DNA from: Streptomyces sp. AC1-42W
GTDB lineage: Bacteria; Actinomycetota; Actinomycetes; Streptomycetales; Streptomycetaceae
DNA: 64,000 nt
Assembly (NCBI RefSeq): GCF_003248355.1
Contig: NZ_QKWY01000001.1
Location: forward strand, 2,376,001-2,440,000
Direction: 5' to 3'
Positions 37,909 through 48,620 of the stretch are shown one piece after another (within the stretch, counting starts at the first letter, position 1; each line of letters begins with the position of its first letter). The position numbers and the translations under genes were made by a program. The notes under the pieces were generated by a model that saw only the letters and a program-made list of their open reading frames with translations, was not told the origin of the DNA and searched no databases.

Positions 37909-40008
37909 TCAGCGCGTGGCGGCGGCGAGGGATTCCCGGGCGACCGCGGCGACGTTCTCACCGGTGAAGCCGAACTCGCGGAACAGGACCTTGGCGTCCG
38001 CCGAGGCGCCGAAGTGCTCCAGCGAGACGATCCGGCCGGCGTCCCCGACGTACCGGTACCAGGTCAGCCCGATGCCCGCCTCGACGGCCACGCGCGCGCG
38101 GACCGACGGCGGCAGCACGCTGTCCTTGTAACCCTGGTCCTGCTCTTCGAACCACTCGACACACGGCATCGACACCACACGGGTGGGAATACCGGCCGCC
38201 TGGAGCTCCTGGCGGGCCTCCACGGCGAGCTGGACCTCGGAGCCGGTACCGATCAGCACGATCTGCGGCTCGGCGCCCTGCCCGTCCGCCGTCTCGGCGT
38301 CGAACAGCACGTAGCCGCCCTTGGCCGCGTCCTCGTTCGCCTCGTACGTCGGCACGCCCTGGCGGGTGAGCGCCAGACCGTGCGGGGTGCCCTCGCCGAA
38401 CACCTTGGTGTAGCGGCGCAGGATCTCGCGCCAGGCGATCGCGGTCTCGTTGGCGTCCGCCGGGCGCACGATGTTCAGGCCCGGGATGGCGCGCAGCGAG
38501 GCCAGGTGCTCCACCGGCTGGTGGGTCGGGCCGTCCTCGCCGAGGCCGATCGAGTCGTGCGTCCACACGTAGGTCACCGGCAGGTGCATCAGCGCGGACA
38601 GCCGCACGGCGTTGCGCATGTAGTCGGAGAACACCAGGAAGGTGCCGCCGTAGATCCGGGTGTTGCCGTGCAGCGCGATGCCGTTCATGGCGGCGGCCAT
38701 GGCGTGCTCGCGGATGCCGAAGTGGATCGTGCGCCCGTACGGGTCGGCCTCCGGCAGCGGGTTGCCCGCCGGGAGGAACGACGACGTCTTGTCGATCGTG
38801 GTGTTGTTCGAGCCGGCCAGGTCGGCGGAGCCGCCCCACAGCTCGGGGACGATCCCGCCGAGCGCCTGGAGCACCTTGCCGGACGCGGCGCGGGTGGCGA
38901 CCGCCTTGCCCGTCTCGAAGACCGGCAGGCTGTCCTCCCAGCCCTTGGGCAGCTCGCCCGCGCTGATCCGGTCGAACTCGGCGGCGCGCTCCGGGTCGGC
39001 GGCGCGCCAGGCGTCGAAGCCCTTCTGCCACTCCGCCTTGGCCTCGCGGCCCCGGTCCAGGGCACGCCGGGTGTGGGCGATGACCTCGTCGGAGACCTCG
39101 AAGGTCTTCTCCGGGTCGAAGCCGAGCACCTTCTTGGTCGCGGCGACCTCGTCGTCGCCGAGGGCCGAGCCGTGCGACGCCTCGGTGTTCTGGGCGTGCG
39201 GGGCGGGCCAGGCGATGATCGAGCGGGCCGCGATGAACGACGGGCGCTCCGTCTCCGCCTTGGCGGCCAGCAGCGCGTCGTACAGGCCCTGCGGGTCCAG
39301 GTCGCCGTTGGGCAGCTGGTCGACGCGCTGGACGTGCCAGCCGTACGACTCGTAGCGCTTGACGGTGTCCTCGGAGACCGCGGTCTCCGTGTCGCCCTCG
39401 ATGGAGATGTGGTTGTCGTCCCACAGGAGGACCAGGTTGCCCAGCTTCTGGTGCCCGGCCAGCGAGGACGCCTCGGCCGAGATGCCCTCCTGGAGGCAGC
39501 CGTCACCGGCGACGACCCACACCATGTGGTCGAACGGGGAGGTGCCGGGGGCCGCCTCCGGGTCGAACAGGCCGCGCTCGTAGCGGGCGGCCATGGCCAT
39601 GCCGACCGCGTTGGCGACGCCCTGGCCCAGCGGGCCGGTCGTGGTCTCCACACCGGTGGTGTGGCCGTACTCCGGGTGCCCCGGGGTCTTGGAGCCCCAG
39701 GTGCGGAACGACTTGAGGTCGTCCAGCTCCAGGCCGTAGCCGGCCAGGTAGAGCTGGATGTACAAGGTCAGGCTGCTGTGCCCGGCCGAGAGCACGAACC
39801 GGTCGCGGCCGGTCCACTGCGCGTCCGCGGGGTCGTGGCGCATCACCTTCTGGAAGATGGTGTACGCGGCGGGAGCCAGGCTCATGGCCGTACCCGGGTG
39901 CCCGTTTCCGACTTTCTGTACGGCGTCCGCCGCCAGGACGCGGACGGTGTCCACGGCACGCTGGTCCCATTCGGTCCACTGGAGGTCTGTGGTCGGCTTG
40001 GTGCTCAC
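37909..40008 (-). CDS. tkt: Transketolase
   Basis: 699 residues from GTG 40008. The thiamine-diphosphate motif [19 protein letters not shown] ends with [11 protein letters not shown], and the substrate-binding [19 protein letters not shown] region and the C-terminal domain are complete. First gene of the tkt-tal-zwf-opcA-pgl operon. A -10-like TAGGCT is seen on the minus strand at 40073-40078, 65 bases before the start. Confidence 0.98.
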   Translation of the reverse strand: MSTKPTTDLQWTEWDQRAVDTVRVLAADAVQKVGNGHPGTAMSLAPAAYTIFQKVMRHDPADAQWTGRDRFVLSAGHSSLTLYIQLYLAGYGLELDDLKSFRTWGSKTPGHPEYGHTTGVETTTGPLGQGVANAVGMAMAARYERGLFDPEAAPGTSPFDHMVWVVAGDGCLQEGISAEASSLAGHQKLGNLVLLWDDNHISIEGDTETAVSEDTVKRYESYGWHVQRVDQLPNGDLDPQGLYDALLAAKAETERPSFIAARSIIAWPAPHAQNTEASHGSALGDDEVAATKKVLGFDPEKTFEVSDEVIAHTRRALDRGREAKAEWQKGFDAWRAADPERAAEFDRISAGELPKGWEDSLPVFETGKAVATRAASGKVLQALGGIVPELWGGSADLAGSNNTTIDKTSSFLPAGNPLPEADPYGRTIHFGIREHAMAAAMNGIALHGNTRIYGGTFLVFSDYMRNAVRLSALMHLPVTYVWTHDSIGLGEDGPTHQPVEHLASLRAIPGLNIVRPADANETAIAWREILRRYTKVFGEGTPHGLALTRQGVPTYEANEDAAKGGYVLFDAETADGQGAEPQIVLIGTGSEVQLAVEARQELQAAGIPTRVVSMPCVEWFEEQDQGYKDSVLPPSVRARVAVEAGIGLTWYRYVGDAGRIVSLEHFGASADAKVLFREFGFTGENVAAVARESLAAATR

Positions 40009-40461
40009 CCTGAGTCAGGGCTCCTCTCCAACTGTTGTGGGCCGGTGACTGTGACCGCACCGGATGTGGTCGAGCCTACCCCCGCCGGTACCCGCGTTTT
40101 CCGGCTCCTACCAGGGTGCGGGCACCCCGCGGAATCCGCCTCCCGTATGAGCGGAAGGGCTCACCGATGGGCTTCTCCGATGAGCGCGCCGAGCCACTTC
40201 CGGGCGCTCCGACGAGCGCTTTCGAGCTCGCTTGCGGGCACCCGGGGAACACTCCGTGCCACCCCTGCCACAGCTGTGCGTCACTCGTATGTACGAGCCG
40301 TTCCGGGGCCGGGTCGCGGCGGGGGTCCGCGCCACATCAACACGACCCCACCCCCGCGAAGGGCGGCCTGTCCCCAACGTCTACAGTGGTCGGGTTCGCG
40401 CAAGTCTTTACCGGGCCCTCACGGCCCGGAGCTTGCTGGGATTTCTCTGTCAGGGGTGTGC
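40009..40461. promoter_or_regulatory. 453-bp divergent tkt/ctaB promoter region
   Basis: No supported gene. On the minus strand TAGGCT (40073-40078) is a candidate -10 for tkt; on the plus strand TACAGT (40382-40387) is a candidate -10 for ctaB, about 75 bases before its start. No convincing -35 for either. The middle contains several GC-rich partial inverted repeats without a clear hairpin. Confidence 0.45.
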
Positions 40462-41409
40462 GTGACGGCCGTCGAGTCCCGACCCGCAGGGGTCGCCTTG
40501 ACTCCGAGTCCGGGGGGCCAACGCCCGCTCGGAGCCCGTGTCAAGGCATTCGTGGCGCTGACCAAGCCTCGGATCATCGAGCTGTTGCTGATCACCACTG
40601 TGCCGGTGATGTTCCTCGCCGCCAAGGGTGTGCCCGATCTGTGGCTCGTGCTCGCCACCACCATCGGCGGCTACCTGTCCGCCGGCGGTGCCAACGCGCT
40701 GAACATGTACATCGACCGGGACATCGACGCGCTGATGGACCGTACGTCGCAGCGCCCGCTGGTCACCGGCATGGTGAGCCCGCGCGAGTGCCTGGCCTTC
40801 GGCATCACCCTCGCGGTGGTCTCGACGGTCTGGTTCGGGCTGCTGGTCAACTGGCTGTCGGCGGCCCTGTCGCTGGGCGCGCTGCTCTTCTACGTCGTGA
40901 TCTACACGATGCTGCTGAAGCGCCGCACCGCGCAGAACATCGTCTGGGGCGGCATCGCGGGCTGCATGCCGGTCCTCATCGGCTGGTCGGCCGTGACCAA
41001 CGAGATGTCCTGGGCCGCGGTCATCCTCTTCGCCGTCATCTTCTTCTGGACGCCGCCGCACTACTGGCCGCTCTCCATGAAGGTCAAGGAGGACTACGCG
41101 CGCGTCGGCGTCCCGATGCTGCCGGTCATCGCGTCCAACCGGGTGGTCGCGCGCCAGATCGTCGCGTACAGCTGGGTGATGGTCGCCGTCTCGCTGCTGC
41201 TCACCCCGCTGGGCTACACCGGCTGGTTCTACACCGCGGTGGCGCTGCTCAGCGGCGGCTTCTGGCTCTGGGAGGCGCACGCGCTGCACGGCAGGGCCAA
41301 GGCCGGGGTGACGGGCGCCAAGCTCAAGGAGATGCGGCTGTTCCACTGGTCGATCACCTATGTGTCGCTGCTGTTCGTCGCGGTCGCGGTGGACCCCTTC
41401 CTGCGGTAG
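40462..41409 (+). CDS. ctaB: Protohaem IX farnesyltransferase (haem O synthase)
   Basis: 315 residues from GTG 40462 (AGGGG upstream). Nine hydrophobic segments; the prenyl-binding [15 protein letters not shown] and the second aspartate-rich loop ([14 protein letters not shown]) are visible. It adds a farnesyl group to haem B in the membrane; CtaA (41948-42961) then makes haem A for cytochrome oxidase. Divergent from tkt, ended by a 20-bp hairpin. Confidence 0.96.
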   Translation: MTAVESRPAGVALTPSPGGQRPLGARVKAFVALTKPRIIELLLITTVPVMFLAAKGVPDLWLVLATTIGGYLSAGGANALNMYIDRDIDALMDRTSQRPLVTGMVSPRECLAFGITLAVVSTVWFGLLVNWLSAALSLGALLFYVVIYTMLLKRRTAQNIVWGGIAGCMPVLIGWSAVTNEMSWAAVILFAVIFFWTPPHYWPLSMKVKEDYARVGVPMLPVIASNRVVARQIVAYSWVMVAVSLLLTPLGYTGWFYTAVALLSGGFWLWEAHALHGRAKAGVTGAKLKEMRLFHWSITYVSLLFVAVAVDPFLR

Positions 41410-41426
41410 AACCCCTCAGCTCCGTC

Positions 41427-41470
41427 CGACGGGCGGGGAGCGTGGCAGAGGCCACGCTCCCCGCCCGTCG
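41427..41470 (+). terminator. 20-bp perfect terminator hairpin after ctaB
   Basis: Arms 41427-41446 and 41451-41470 are perfectly complementary with a 4-base loop (AGAG). Confidence 0.88.
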
Positions 41471-41503
41471 CCAGTTGATCTACCCATCGGTAGCATCCTG
41501 TTC

Positions 41504-41869
41504 ATGGCAGAAACGGCTGAGACGGCAGAGACCCAGCAGGTGGACGGCAGGCAGGCGGCGCGCGCGGAGCGCAGGGCGGCCCGGCTCGCCAAGCAGATCG
41601 GTGCCTTCGCGAAGGCCCACGGCGGCGCCGAGGGACAGATCGCCTACCTCGGCCAGAAGGGCGCCCGCATCGTCCTGGTGGGCGAGGACGGCGGCTGGGG
41701 CGATCTGGTCGCCCCCTCCTACGCGGTCGCCGAGAGCGCGGCGCGCAGGTCCGGGATCACGCTGCACGAGTCCTTCGACGGCGAGTTCGCGGCGAAGGTC
41801 CGCACCGGCCCGTACGAGTGGACCCGGATGGCCGGCATCCAGGTCGGCGGCCCGTCCGACAAGGGCTGA
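41504..41869 (+). CDS. Conserved hypothetical protein
   Basis: 121 residues from ATG 41504. A short charged N-terminus (RQAARAERRAARLAKQIGAF) is followed by a compact domain: GQIAYLGQKGARIVLVGEDG, GDLVAPSYAVAESAARRSG and GPYEWTRMAGIQVGG. No signal peptide or membrane helix. I recognise it only as an actinobacterial protein without assigned function; the gene stands alone between two large hairpins. Confidence 0.75.
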   Translation: MAETAETAETQQVDGRQAARAERRAARLAKQIGAFAKAHGGAEGQIAYLGQKGARIVLVGEDGGWGDLVAPSYAVAESAARRSGITLHESFDGEFAAKVRTGPYEWTRMAGIQVGGPSDKG

Positions 41870-41878
41870 GCCCCGTAC

Positions 41879-41932
41879 ACGTACGAGGAGGGGGGACCGG
41901 GGCGCGCGCCCCGGTCCCCCCTCCTCGTACGT
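41879..41932. terminator. 54-bp perfect palindrome, convergent terminator
   Basis: Positions 41879-41905 are the exact reverse complement of 41906-41932: 27-bp arms with no spacer. It lies between the convergent hypothetical gene and ctaA, so it can end transcription from both sides. Confidence 0.9.
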
Positions 41933-41947
41933 ACGCTCCGCGCGGCG

Positions 41948-42961
41948 TCAGCCGGCCGTGGCGGGCTCCGGACGCCCGTCCGCCGGCTCCGGCACCCGTA
42001 CGGCGGTCAGCGGCCGCTCCCGCAGCGACAGCAGGACGCGGACGACCCCGATCCACACCAGGCACGAGCCGAACATGTGCACGCCGACCAGGATCTCCGG
42101 CACGTCGGTGAAGTACTGCACATAGCCGACGACCCCCTGGCTCATCACGACGAGGAACAGGTCGCGGGCCCGGCGGCGCGGGCCGATCGGCGCGTCCACG
42201 GCCTTCAGGACGAACCAGAGCGCCACCGTCAGGGCCACCACCACCCACGCCAGGTCGGCGTGCAGCTGGGCGACCATCTTCCAGTCGACCGGGATGCGGG
42301 GCACGTCGCTGGAGTCGCCCGCGTGCTTCCCGGCGCCCGTGACCACCGTGCCCACGGCGATCAGCAGCCCCGCCGCCACGGCCAGTAGCCAGGCCAGCTG
42401 GGAGACCGCCTTGCCGACCAGCGGGCGCGGCGCCTCGTCGCCCTCGCGGACCCGCTGCCAGGTCACCAGGGCCACCGTGAGCAGCGCGGTGGTCAGCAGG
42501 AAGTGCGCGGCGACGGTGTACGGGTTGAGGCCGACGAGCACGACGACGCCACCCAGGACGGCGTTGCCCATCACCACCCAGAACTGGAGCCAGCCGAGCC
42601 GGGTGAGGCTGCGGCGCCAGGGCTTCGCGGAGCGGGCCGCGATGATCGCCCAGGCCACCGCCGCGCACAGCACGTAGGTCAGCATGCGGTTGCCGAACTC
42701 GATGACGCCGTGCAGGCCCATCTCGTGCGTCGAGGTCAGGCTCTCGTCGGTGCACTTGGGCCAGGTCGGGCAGCCGAGGCCGGAGCCGGTCAGCCGGACG
42801 GCGCCGCCGGTCACGACGAGCACGACGGACATCACGACCGCCGACATGGCCGCACGGCTCACCGTCCGGGGCCGGGGCGTCCAGCGCTCGGCGATGTACA
42901 GCAGCGGGTTGCGCAGGGCTTGAGCGACTTCGGCTCGGGTCAGCTTGGGCACGCGCACCAT
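41948..42961 (-). CDS. ctaA: Haem A synthase
   Basis: 337 residues from ATG 42961 (a TTG at 42982 would add seven residues). Eight hydrophobic segments in two four-helix halves; the first half has TGGAVRLTGSGLGCPTWPKC with the conserved glycines and cysteines and EMGLHGVIEFGNR with haem-ligand histidine; the second half has QLHADLAWV and VGVHMFGS. It oxidises haem O from CtaB to haem A. Gene order suggests read-through from the upstream ABC exporter genes (75-base gap). Confidence 0.94.
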   Translation of the reverse strand: MVRVPKLTRAEVAQALRNPLLYIAERWTPRPRTVSRAAMSAVVMSVVLVVTGGAVRLTGSGLGCPTWPKCTDESLTSTHEMGLHGVIEFGNRMLTYVLCAAVAWAIIAARSAKPWRRSLTRLGWLQFWVVMGNAVLGGVVVLVGLNPYTVAAHFLLTTALLTVALVTWQRVREGDEAPRPLVGKAVSQLAWLLAVAAGLLIAVGTVVTGAGKHAGDSSDVPRIPVDWKMVAQLHADLAWVVVALTVALWFVLKAVDAPIGPRRRARDLFLVVMSQGVVGYVQYFTDVPEILVGVHMFGSCLVWIGVVRVLLSLRERPLTAVRVPEPADGRPEPATAG

Positions 42962-43036
42962 CGTAGGACGCCGCTTGTGCAAGCTTTCACGAGGGGGACG
43001 AGTTACGCGTAACGGCGACGGAACGCGCTCGCGGCC

Positions 43037-43800
43037 TCACTCCCAGCGGAAGAAGCGGGCCGCCGCGCCGAGGCCGAGCACCGCCCAGACCGCGAGGATG
43101 CCCAGATCGCCCCAGGGCATCGCGGCGCCGTGCTGGAGGACGTCCCGCAGCCCGTCCGAGAGGGCCGCGATCGGCAGCAGCCCGAGCACCGACTGCACCG
43201 CGTCCGGGAACTTCTCCAGCGGCACGATCACCCCGCCGCCCACCAGGAGCAGCAGGAAGACCAGGTTGGCGGCGGCGAGCGTCGCCTCCGCCTTCAGCGT
43301 CCCGGCCATCAGCAGCCCGAGCCCCGAGAAGGCGGCCGTGCCCAGCACCAGGAGCAGCAGCACCGGGAGCGGGCCGCCCTGCGGCGACCAGCCCAGCGCG
43401 AAGGCGATCACCGTGAGCAACACCACCTGGAACACCTCGGTGACCAGCACCGCCAGGGTCTTCGCGGTCATCAGCGCCCAGCGGGGCAGCGGGGAGGCGC
43501 CCAGCCGCTTGAGCACCCCGTAGCGGCGCTCGAAGCCGGTGGCGATGGCCTGCCCGGTGAAGGCCGTCGACATCACGGCCAGCGCCAGCACGCCGGGCGT
43601 CAGGAAGTCGACCGGCTCGCCCGCCCCGGTGTCCACGATGTCCACCGCGCTGAACAGCACCAGCAGCAGCGTCGGGATGACCACCGTCAGCAGCAGCTGT
43701 TCGCCGTTGCGCAGCAGCATCCGCGTCTCCAGCGCGGTCTGCGCGGCGATCATGCGCGGCAGCGGGGCGGCGCCCGGCCGGGGGGTGTACGTACCGGCGC

Positions 43801-43804
<4 letters not shown>
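43037..43804 (-). CDS. ABC-2 type transporter permease
   Basis: 255 residues from ATG 43804, overlapping the ATPase stop as ATGA. Six hydrophobic segments; the ABC-2 signature region GVLKRLGASPLPRWALMTAK is present. With the ATPase it forms an exporter; substrate unknown. Adjacent to ctaA, an arrangement common in actinobacteria where such exporters are linked to cytochrome or haem supply, but this is only context. Confidence 0.92.
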
Positions 43805-44760
<956 letters not shown>

Positions 44761-44810
44761 GGCGAATGAGTCTAGGCAGCCGCCGCGCCCGCTCCGGCCG
44801 CGGGGCTTGA

Positions 44811-44824
44811 TTAGGTAACCCTAA
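44811..44824. promoter_or_regulatory. TTAGGTAACCCTAA palindrome, iron-box-like
   Basis: TTAGG (44811-44815) and CCTAA (44820-44824) form a perfect inverted repeat with a 4-base spacer, 50 bases from the ABC gene start and 73 before sufR. Its arms equal those of the DtxR/IdeR iron box, but the full 19-base consensus is matched only partly. Confidence 0.4.
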
Positions 44825-44860
44825 GTGATGGAAAGCACCGTTGATCGTTTCGGACCGTGG

Positions 44861-44897
44861 TTGTCACGGCCGGAGGAATTACGCAACAATGGCGTTG
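44861..44897 (+). promoter_or_regulatory. sufR promoter with SufR-type operator
   Basis: TTGTCA (44861-44866) and AACAAT (44885-44890) make a promoter with 18-base spacing whose start would fall on the sufR GTG. CAAC-N6-GTTG at 44884-44897 overlaps the -10 and the start codon; this is the inverted repeat reported for cyanobacterial SufR. Autorepression and a leaderless mRNA follow from the layout (inference). Confidence 0.65.
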
Positions 44898-45637
44898 TGA
44901 AATACGTGGGCGAGGCTCCGCAGGAGGAACTCGCGACCGGTGAGCGCTCGACGCGCAACCGTGTCGCGCGCTCCATCCTGGACCACGGCCCGTCCACGGT
45001 CGCGGAGCTGGCGAAGCGCTTGGGCCTCACCCAGGCGGCGGTCCGCCGCCATCTCGACGCCCTCGCCTGCGACGGCGTCGTCGAGGCCCGCGAGAAGCGG
45101 GTGTACGGGGCGCGGACGCGCGGCCGCCCGGCCAAGGTGTTCGCCCTCACCGACTGCGGCCGGGACGCCTTCGACCAGTCCTACGACGCGCTCGCCGCGG
45201 ACGCCCTGCGCTGGATCGCCGAGACCGCCGGCGACGAGGCCGTCATGGCCTTCGCCCGTGCCCGGACCGCCGAGCAGTCGGCGTCCTACCGCGCGGCGAT
45301 CGAGGCCGCGGACCCCGAGGCGCGCACGGAAGCCTTGGCCAGGGCGCTGTCCGCCGACGGGTACGCTGCTACGGCGCGCAGCGCGCCGGGCCCGCAGCAG
45401 GGTGAGCAGCTGTGCCAGCACCACTGCCCGGTCGCCCATGTCGCCGAGCAGTACCCGCAGCTGTGCGAGGCGGAGACGGAGATCTTCTCCAGCCTCCTGG
45501 GGACCCATGTGCAGCGTCTGGCCACCATCGCCCACGGCGACGGGGTGTGCACGACGTACATTCCGCGCAGCGGACACCCCACCCCACAGACCACCGATTC
45601 AGCATCTGCAAGCACGGCCGGGAGGAACCCCGCATGA
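44897..45637 (+). CDS. sufR: SufR, iron-sulfur-cluster-sensing repressor
   Basis: 246 residues from GTG 44897; ATG 44828 would add 23 residues, but the promoter and operator layout favour 44897 as a leaderless start. The N-terminal winged HTH is [20 protein letters not shown], then [10 protein letters not shown]. The C-terminus has three cysteines (CQHHC and ...YPQLC) plus a fourth near the end, the cluster-binding set of the SufR family. It represses suf when iron-sulfur clusters are plentiful. The stop overlaps the sufB start (ATGA). Confidence 0.92.
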   Translation: MKYVGEAPQEELATGERSTRNRVARSILDHGPSTVAELAKRLGLTQAAVRRHLDALACDGVVEAREKRVYGARTRGRPAKVFALTDCGRDAFDQSYDALAADALRWIAETAGDEAVMAFARARTAEQSASYRAAIEAADPEARTEALARALSADGYAATARSAPGPQQGEQLCQHHCPVAHVAEQYPQLCEAETEIFSSLLGTHVQRLATIAHGDGVCTTYIPRSGHPTPQTTDSASASTAGRNPA

Positions 45638-47055
45638 CGCTCCCTACGGAGATTGCCCACCCTGAGCTCGAGGGCCTGGGCACGTACGAATTCGGCTGGG
45701 CCGACTCCGACGAGGCAGGCGCGGCGGCCAAGCGCGGCCTCTCCGAGGCAGTCGTCCGCGACATCTCGGAGAAGAAGAACGAGCCGGAGTGGATGCTGAA
45801 GCTGCGGCTCAAGGGCCTCCGCCTCTTCGACAAGAAGCCGATGCCCAACTGGGGCTCGGACCTGTCGGGCATCGACTTCGACAACATCAAGTACTTCGTG
45901 CGGTCCACGGAGAAGCAGGCCGCCTCCTGGGACGACCTGCCCGAGGACATCAAGAACACCTACGACAAGCTCGGCATCCCGGAGGCGGAGAAGCAGCGCC
46001 TGGTCGCCGGTGTCGCCGCGCAGTACGAGTCCGAGGTCGTCTACCACCAGATCCGCGAGGACCTGGAGGAGCAGGGCGTCATCTTCGTCGACACCGACAC
46101 CGCGCTGAAGGAGCACGAGGAACTCTTCAAGGAGTACTTCGGCACCGTCATCCCGGTCGGCGACAACAAGTTCGCCTCGCTGAACACGGCCGTGTGGTCG
46201 GGCGGTTCCTTCATCTACGTGCCCAAGGGTGTCCACGTGGACATCCCGCTCCAGGCCTACTTCCGTATCAACACGGAGAACATGGGCCAGTTCGAGCGGA
46301 CGCTGATCATCGTCGACGAGGACGCCTACGTCCACTACGTCGAGGGCTGCACGGCGCCGATCTACTCCTCCGACTCGCTGCACTCCGCGGTCGTCGAGAT
46401 CATCGTCAAGAAGGGCGGCCGCTGCCGCTACACGACGATCCAGAACTGGTCGAACAACGTCTACAACCTGGTGACCAAGCGCGCCGTGGCCTACGAGGGC
46501 GCGACGATGGAGTGGGTCGACGGCAACATCGGCTCCAAGGTCACCATGAAGTACCCGGCCGTCTACCTGATGGGCGAGCACGCCAAGGGCGAGACCCTGT
46601 CCATCGCCTTCGCGGGCGAGGGCCAGCACCAGGACGCCGGCGCCAAGATGGTCCACATGGCCCCGAACACCTCGTCCAACATCGTCTCCAAGTCGGTGGC
46701 GCGAGGCGGCGGCCGCACCTCGTACCGCGGTCTGATCGAGATCGGCGAGGGCGCGCCGGGCGCGAAGTCCAACGTCCTGTGCGACGCGCTGCTGGTCGAC
46801 ACGATCTCCCGCTCCGACACCTACCCGTACGTGGACGTCCGCGAGGACGACGTGTCGATGGGCCACGAGGCGACCGTCTCCAAGGTCTCCGAGGACCAGC
46901 TGTTCTACCTGATGAGCCGCGGCATGACGGAGTTCGAGGCCATGGCGATGATCGTGCGCGGCTTCGTCGAGCCGATCGCCAAGGAGCTCCCGATGGAGTA
47001 CGCCCTGGAGCTCAACCGGCTGATCGAGCTCCAGATGGAGGGTTCGGTCGGCTAG
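45634..47055 (+). CDS. sufB: Fe-S cluster assembly scaffold SufB
   Basis: 473 residues from ATG 45634 (GGGAGGA upstream). The N-terminal part is helical, and the long right-handed beta-helix of the family is recognisable by [31 protein letters not shown] and [20 protein letters not shown]. SufB forms the SufBC2D complex on which clusters are built. No intein is present, unlike in many actinobacterial SufB genes. Confidence 0.98.
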   Translation: MTLPTEIAHPELEGLGTYEFGWADSDEAGAAAKRGLSEAVVRDISEKKNEPEWMLKLRLKGLRLFDKKPMPNWGSDLSGIDFDNIKYFVRSTEKQAASWDDLPEDIKNTYDKLGIPEAEKQRLVAGVAAQYESEVVYHQIREDLEEQGVIFVDTDTALKEHEELFKEYFGTVIPVGDNKFASLNTAVWSGGSFIYVPKGVHVDIPLQAYFRINTENMGQFERTLIIVDEDAYVHYVEGCTAPIYSSDSLHSAVVEIIVKKGGRCRYTTIQNWSNNVYNLVTKRAVAYEGATMEWVDGNIGSKVTMKYPAVYLMGEHAKGETLSIAFAGEGQHQDAGAKMVHMAPNTSSNIVSKSVARGGGRTSYRGLIEIGEGAPGAKSNVLCDALLVDTISRSDTYPYVDVREDDVSMGHEATVSKVSEDQLFYLMSRGMTEFEAMAMIVRGFVEPIAKELPMEYALELNRLIELQMEGSVG

Positions 47056-47114
47056 TACGCCGCCGAACGCGTCCTGAAGAGTTCTTGACTGAGAAAGCGA
47101 GCACTACGACAGCC

Positions 47115-48296
47115 ATGGCTGAGGCTCAGAACATCCCCGCGGGGTCCACCACCGCCGGTTCCATCGCGGTGGCCGCGGAGTCGACCGTCGCGACGCGCAT
47201 GAGCGCGCCCCCGTCCTACGACGTAGCGGACTTCCCCGTCCCGCACGGCCGCGAGGAGGAGTGGCGGTTCACCCCGCTGGAGCGGCTGCGCGGGCTGCAC
47301 GACGGCACCGCCACCGCCGGCGGCGGCGGTGTCAAGGTCGCCGTCGAGGCCCCCGGCGGCGTCACGGTCGAGACCGTCGGCCGCGACGACGCGCGGCTGG
47401 GCAGGGCCGGAAAGCCGGTGGACCGGGTGGCCGCCCAGGCGTACTCCTCCTTCGAGCAGGCCCACGTCGTCACGGTCGCCAAGGAGGCCGTGCTCACCGA
47501 GCCGATCCGGGTCGCCGTGCACGGCGAGGGCGGCGTCGCCTACGGCCAGCTGGTCGTGGAGCTGGGCGCCTTCGCCGAGGCCGTCGTCGTCATCGACCAC
47601 ACCGGTGACGCGGTGCTCGCCGCCAACGTCGACTACGTCCTGGGCGACGGCGCCAAGCTGACCGTCGTCTCCGTGCAGGACTGGGACGAGCGCGCCGTCC
47701 ACGTCGCCCAGCACAACGCGCTGGTCGGCCGGGACGCCACGTTCAAGTCGGTCGTCGTCACCTTCGGCGGCGACGTCGTCCGGCTGCACCCCCGGGTCGC
47801 GTACGCGGGCCCGGGCGGCGAGGCCGAGCTGTTCGGCCTGTACTTCACCGACCGGGGCCAGCACCAGGAGCACCGCCTCCTGGTCGACCACAACACCCCG
47901 CACTGCAAGTCCAACGTGGCCTACAAGGGCGCGCTCCAGGGCGACGACGCGCACGCGGTGTGGATCGGCGACGTGCTCATCCGGGCCGCAGCCGAGGGCA
48001 CCGACAGCTACGAGATGAACCGCAACCTGGTCCTCACGGACGGCGCCCGGGTCGACTCCGTGCCGAACCTGGAGATCGAGACCGGCGAGATCGTCGGCGC
48101 CGGCCACGCCTCCGCGACCGGCCGCTTCGACGACGAGCAGCTGTTCTACCTCCAGTCGCGCGGCATCCCCGCCGAGGAGGCCCGCCGCCTGGTCGTGCGC
48201 GGCTTCTTCGCCGAACTGGTCCAGCAGATCGGGCTGCCGGACGTCGAGGCCCGGCTCCTCGACAAGATCGAGGCCGAGCTGGAGGCGGCGGTCTGA
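47115..48296 (+). CDS. sufD: Fe-S cluster assembly protein SufD
   Basis: 393 residues from ATG 47115. It shares the beta-helix fold with SufB: HTGDAVLAANVDYVLGDGAK, DHNTPHCKSNVAYKGALQG (conserved histidine) and GHASATGRFDDEQLFYLQSR near the end. It pairs with SufB in the scaffold. Its stop overlaps the next gene (TGATG). Confidence 0.97.
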   Translation: MAEAQNIPAGSTTAGSIAVAAESTVATRMSAPPSYDVADFPVPHGREEEWRFTPLERLRGLHDGTATAGGGGVKVAVEAPGGVTVETVGRDDARLGRAGKPVDRVAAQAYSSFEQAHVVTVAKEAVLTEPIRVAVHGEGGVAYGQLVVELGAFAEAVVVIDHTGDAVLAANVDYVLGDGAKLTVVSVQDWDERAVHVAQHNALVGRDATFKSVVVTFGGDVVRLHPRVAYAGPGGEAELFGLYFTDRGQHQEHRLLVDHNTPHCKSNVAYKGALQGDDAHAVWIGDVLIRAAAEGTDSYEMNRNLVLTDGARVDSVPNLEIETGEIVGAGHASATGRFDDEQLFYLQSRGIPAEEARRLVVRGFFAELVQQIGLPDVEARLLDKIEAELEAAV

Positions 48297-48613
48297 TGGC
48301 CTTTGTCAGAGCGTGCGCGCTGAGCGAGCTGGCCGACGACACCCCCAAGCGGGTGGAACTCGACGGCACGCCGGTCTCCGTCGTCCGCACCGAGGGCGAG
48401 GTGTTCGCGATCAACGACATCTGCTCGCACGCGAACGTCTCGCTGTCCGAGGGCGAGGTCGAGGACTGCATGATCGAGTGCTGGCTGCACGGATCGAGCT
48501 TCGACCTGCGCACCGGCAAGCCGTCCGGCCTTCCCGCGACGCGCCCCGTCCCCGTATACCCCGTCAAGATCGAAGGGGACGATGTGCTCGTCTCCGTCAC
48601 CCAGGAGTCCTGA
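48296..48613 (+). CDS. Rieske-type ferredoxin of the suf operon
   Basis: 105 residues from ATG 48296. CSHANVSLSEG and CWLHGSSFDLRTG give the two Cys and two His ligands of a Rieske [2Fe-2S] centre; no signal peptide, so cytoplasmic. Ferredoxins of this kind sit between sufD and sufC in actinobacteria and may give electrons for sulfur reduction during assembly. The start overlaps sufD, and sufC starts seven bases after the stop. Confidence 0.93.
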   Translation: MAFVRACALSELADDTPKRVELDGTPVSVVRTEGEVFAINDICSHANVSLSEGEVEDCMIECWLHGSSFDLRTGKPSGLPATRPVPVYPVKIEGDDVLVSVTQES

Positions 48614-48620
48614 GTCACCC

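Noticed and set aside
37717..41409. Plus-strand frame of 1230 codons running through tal/tkt into ctaB
   Set aside because: Only the last 316 codons (ctaB) are real; the rest is antisense to tal and tkt.
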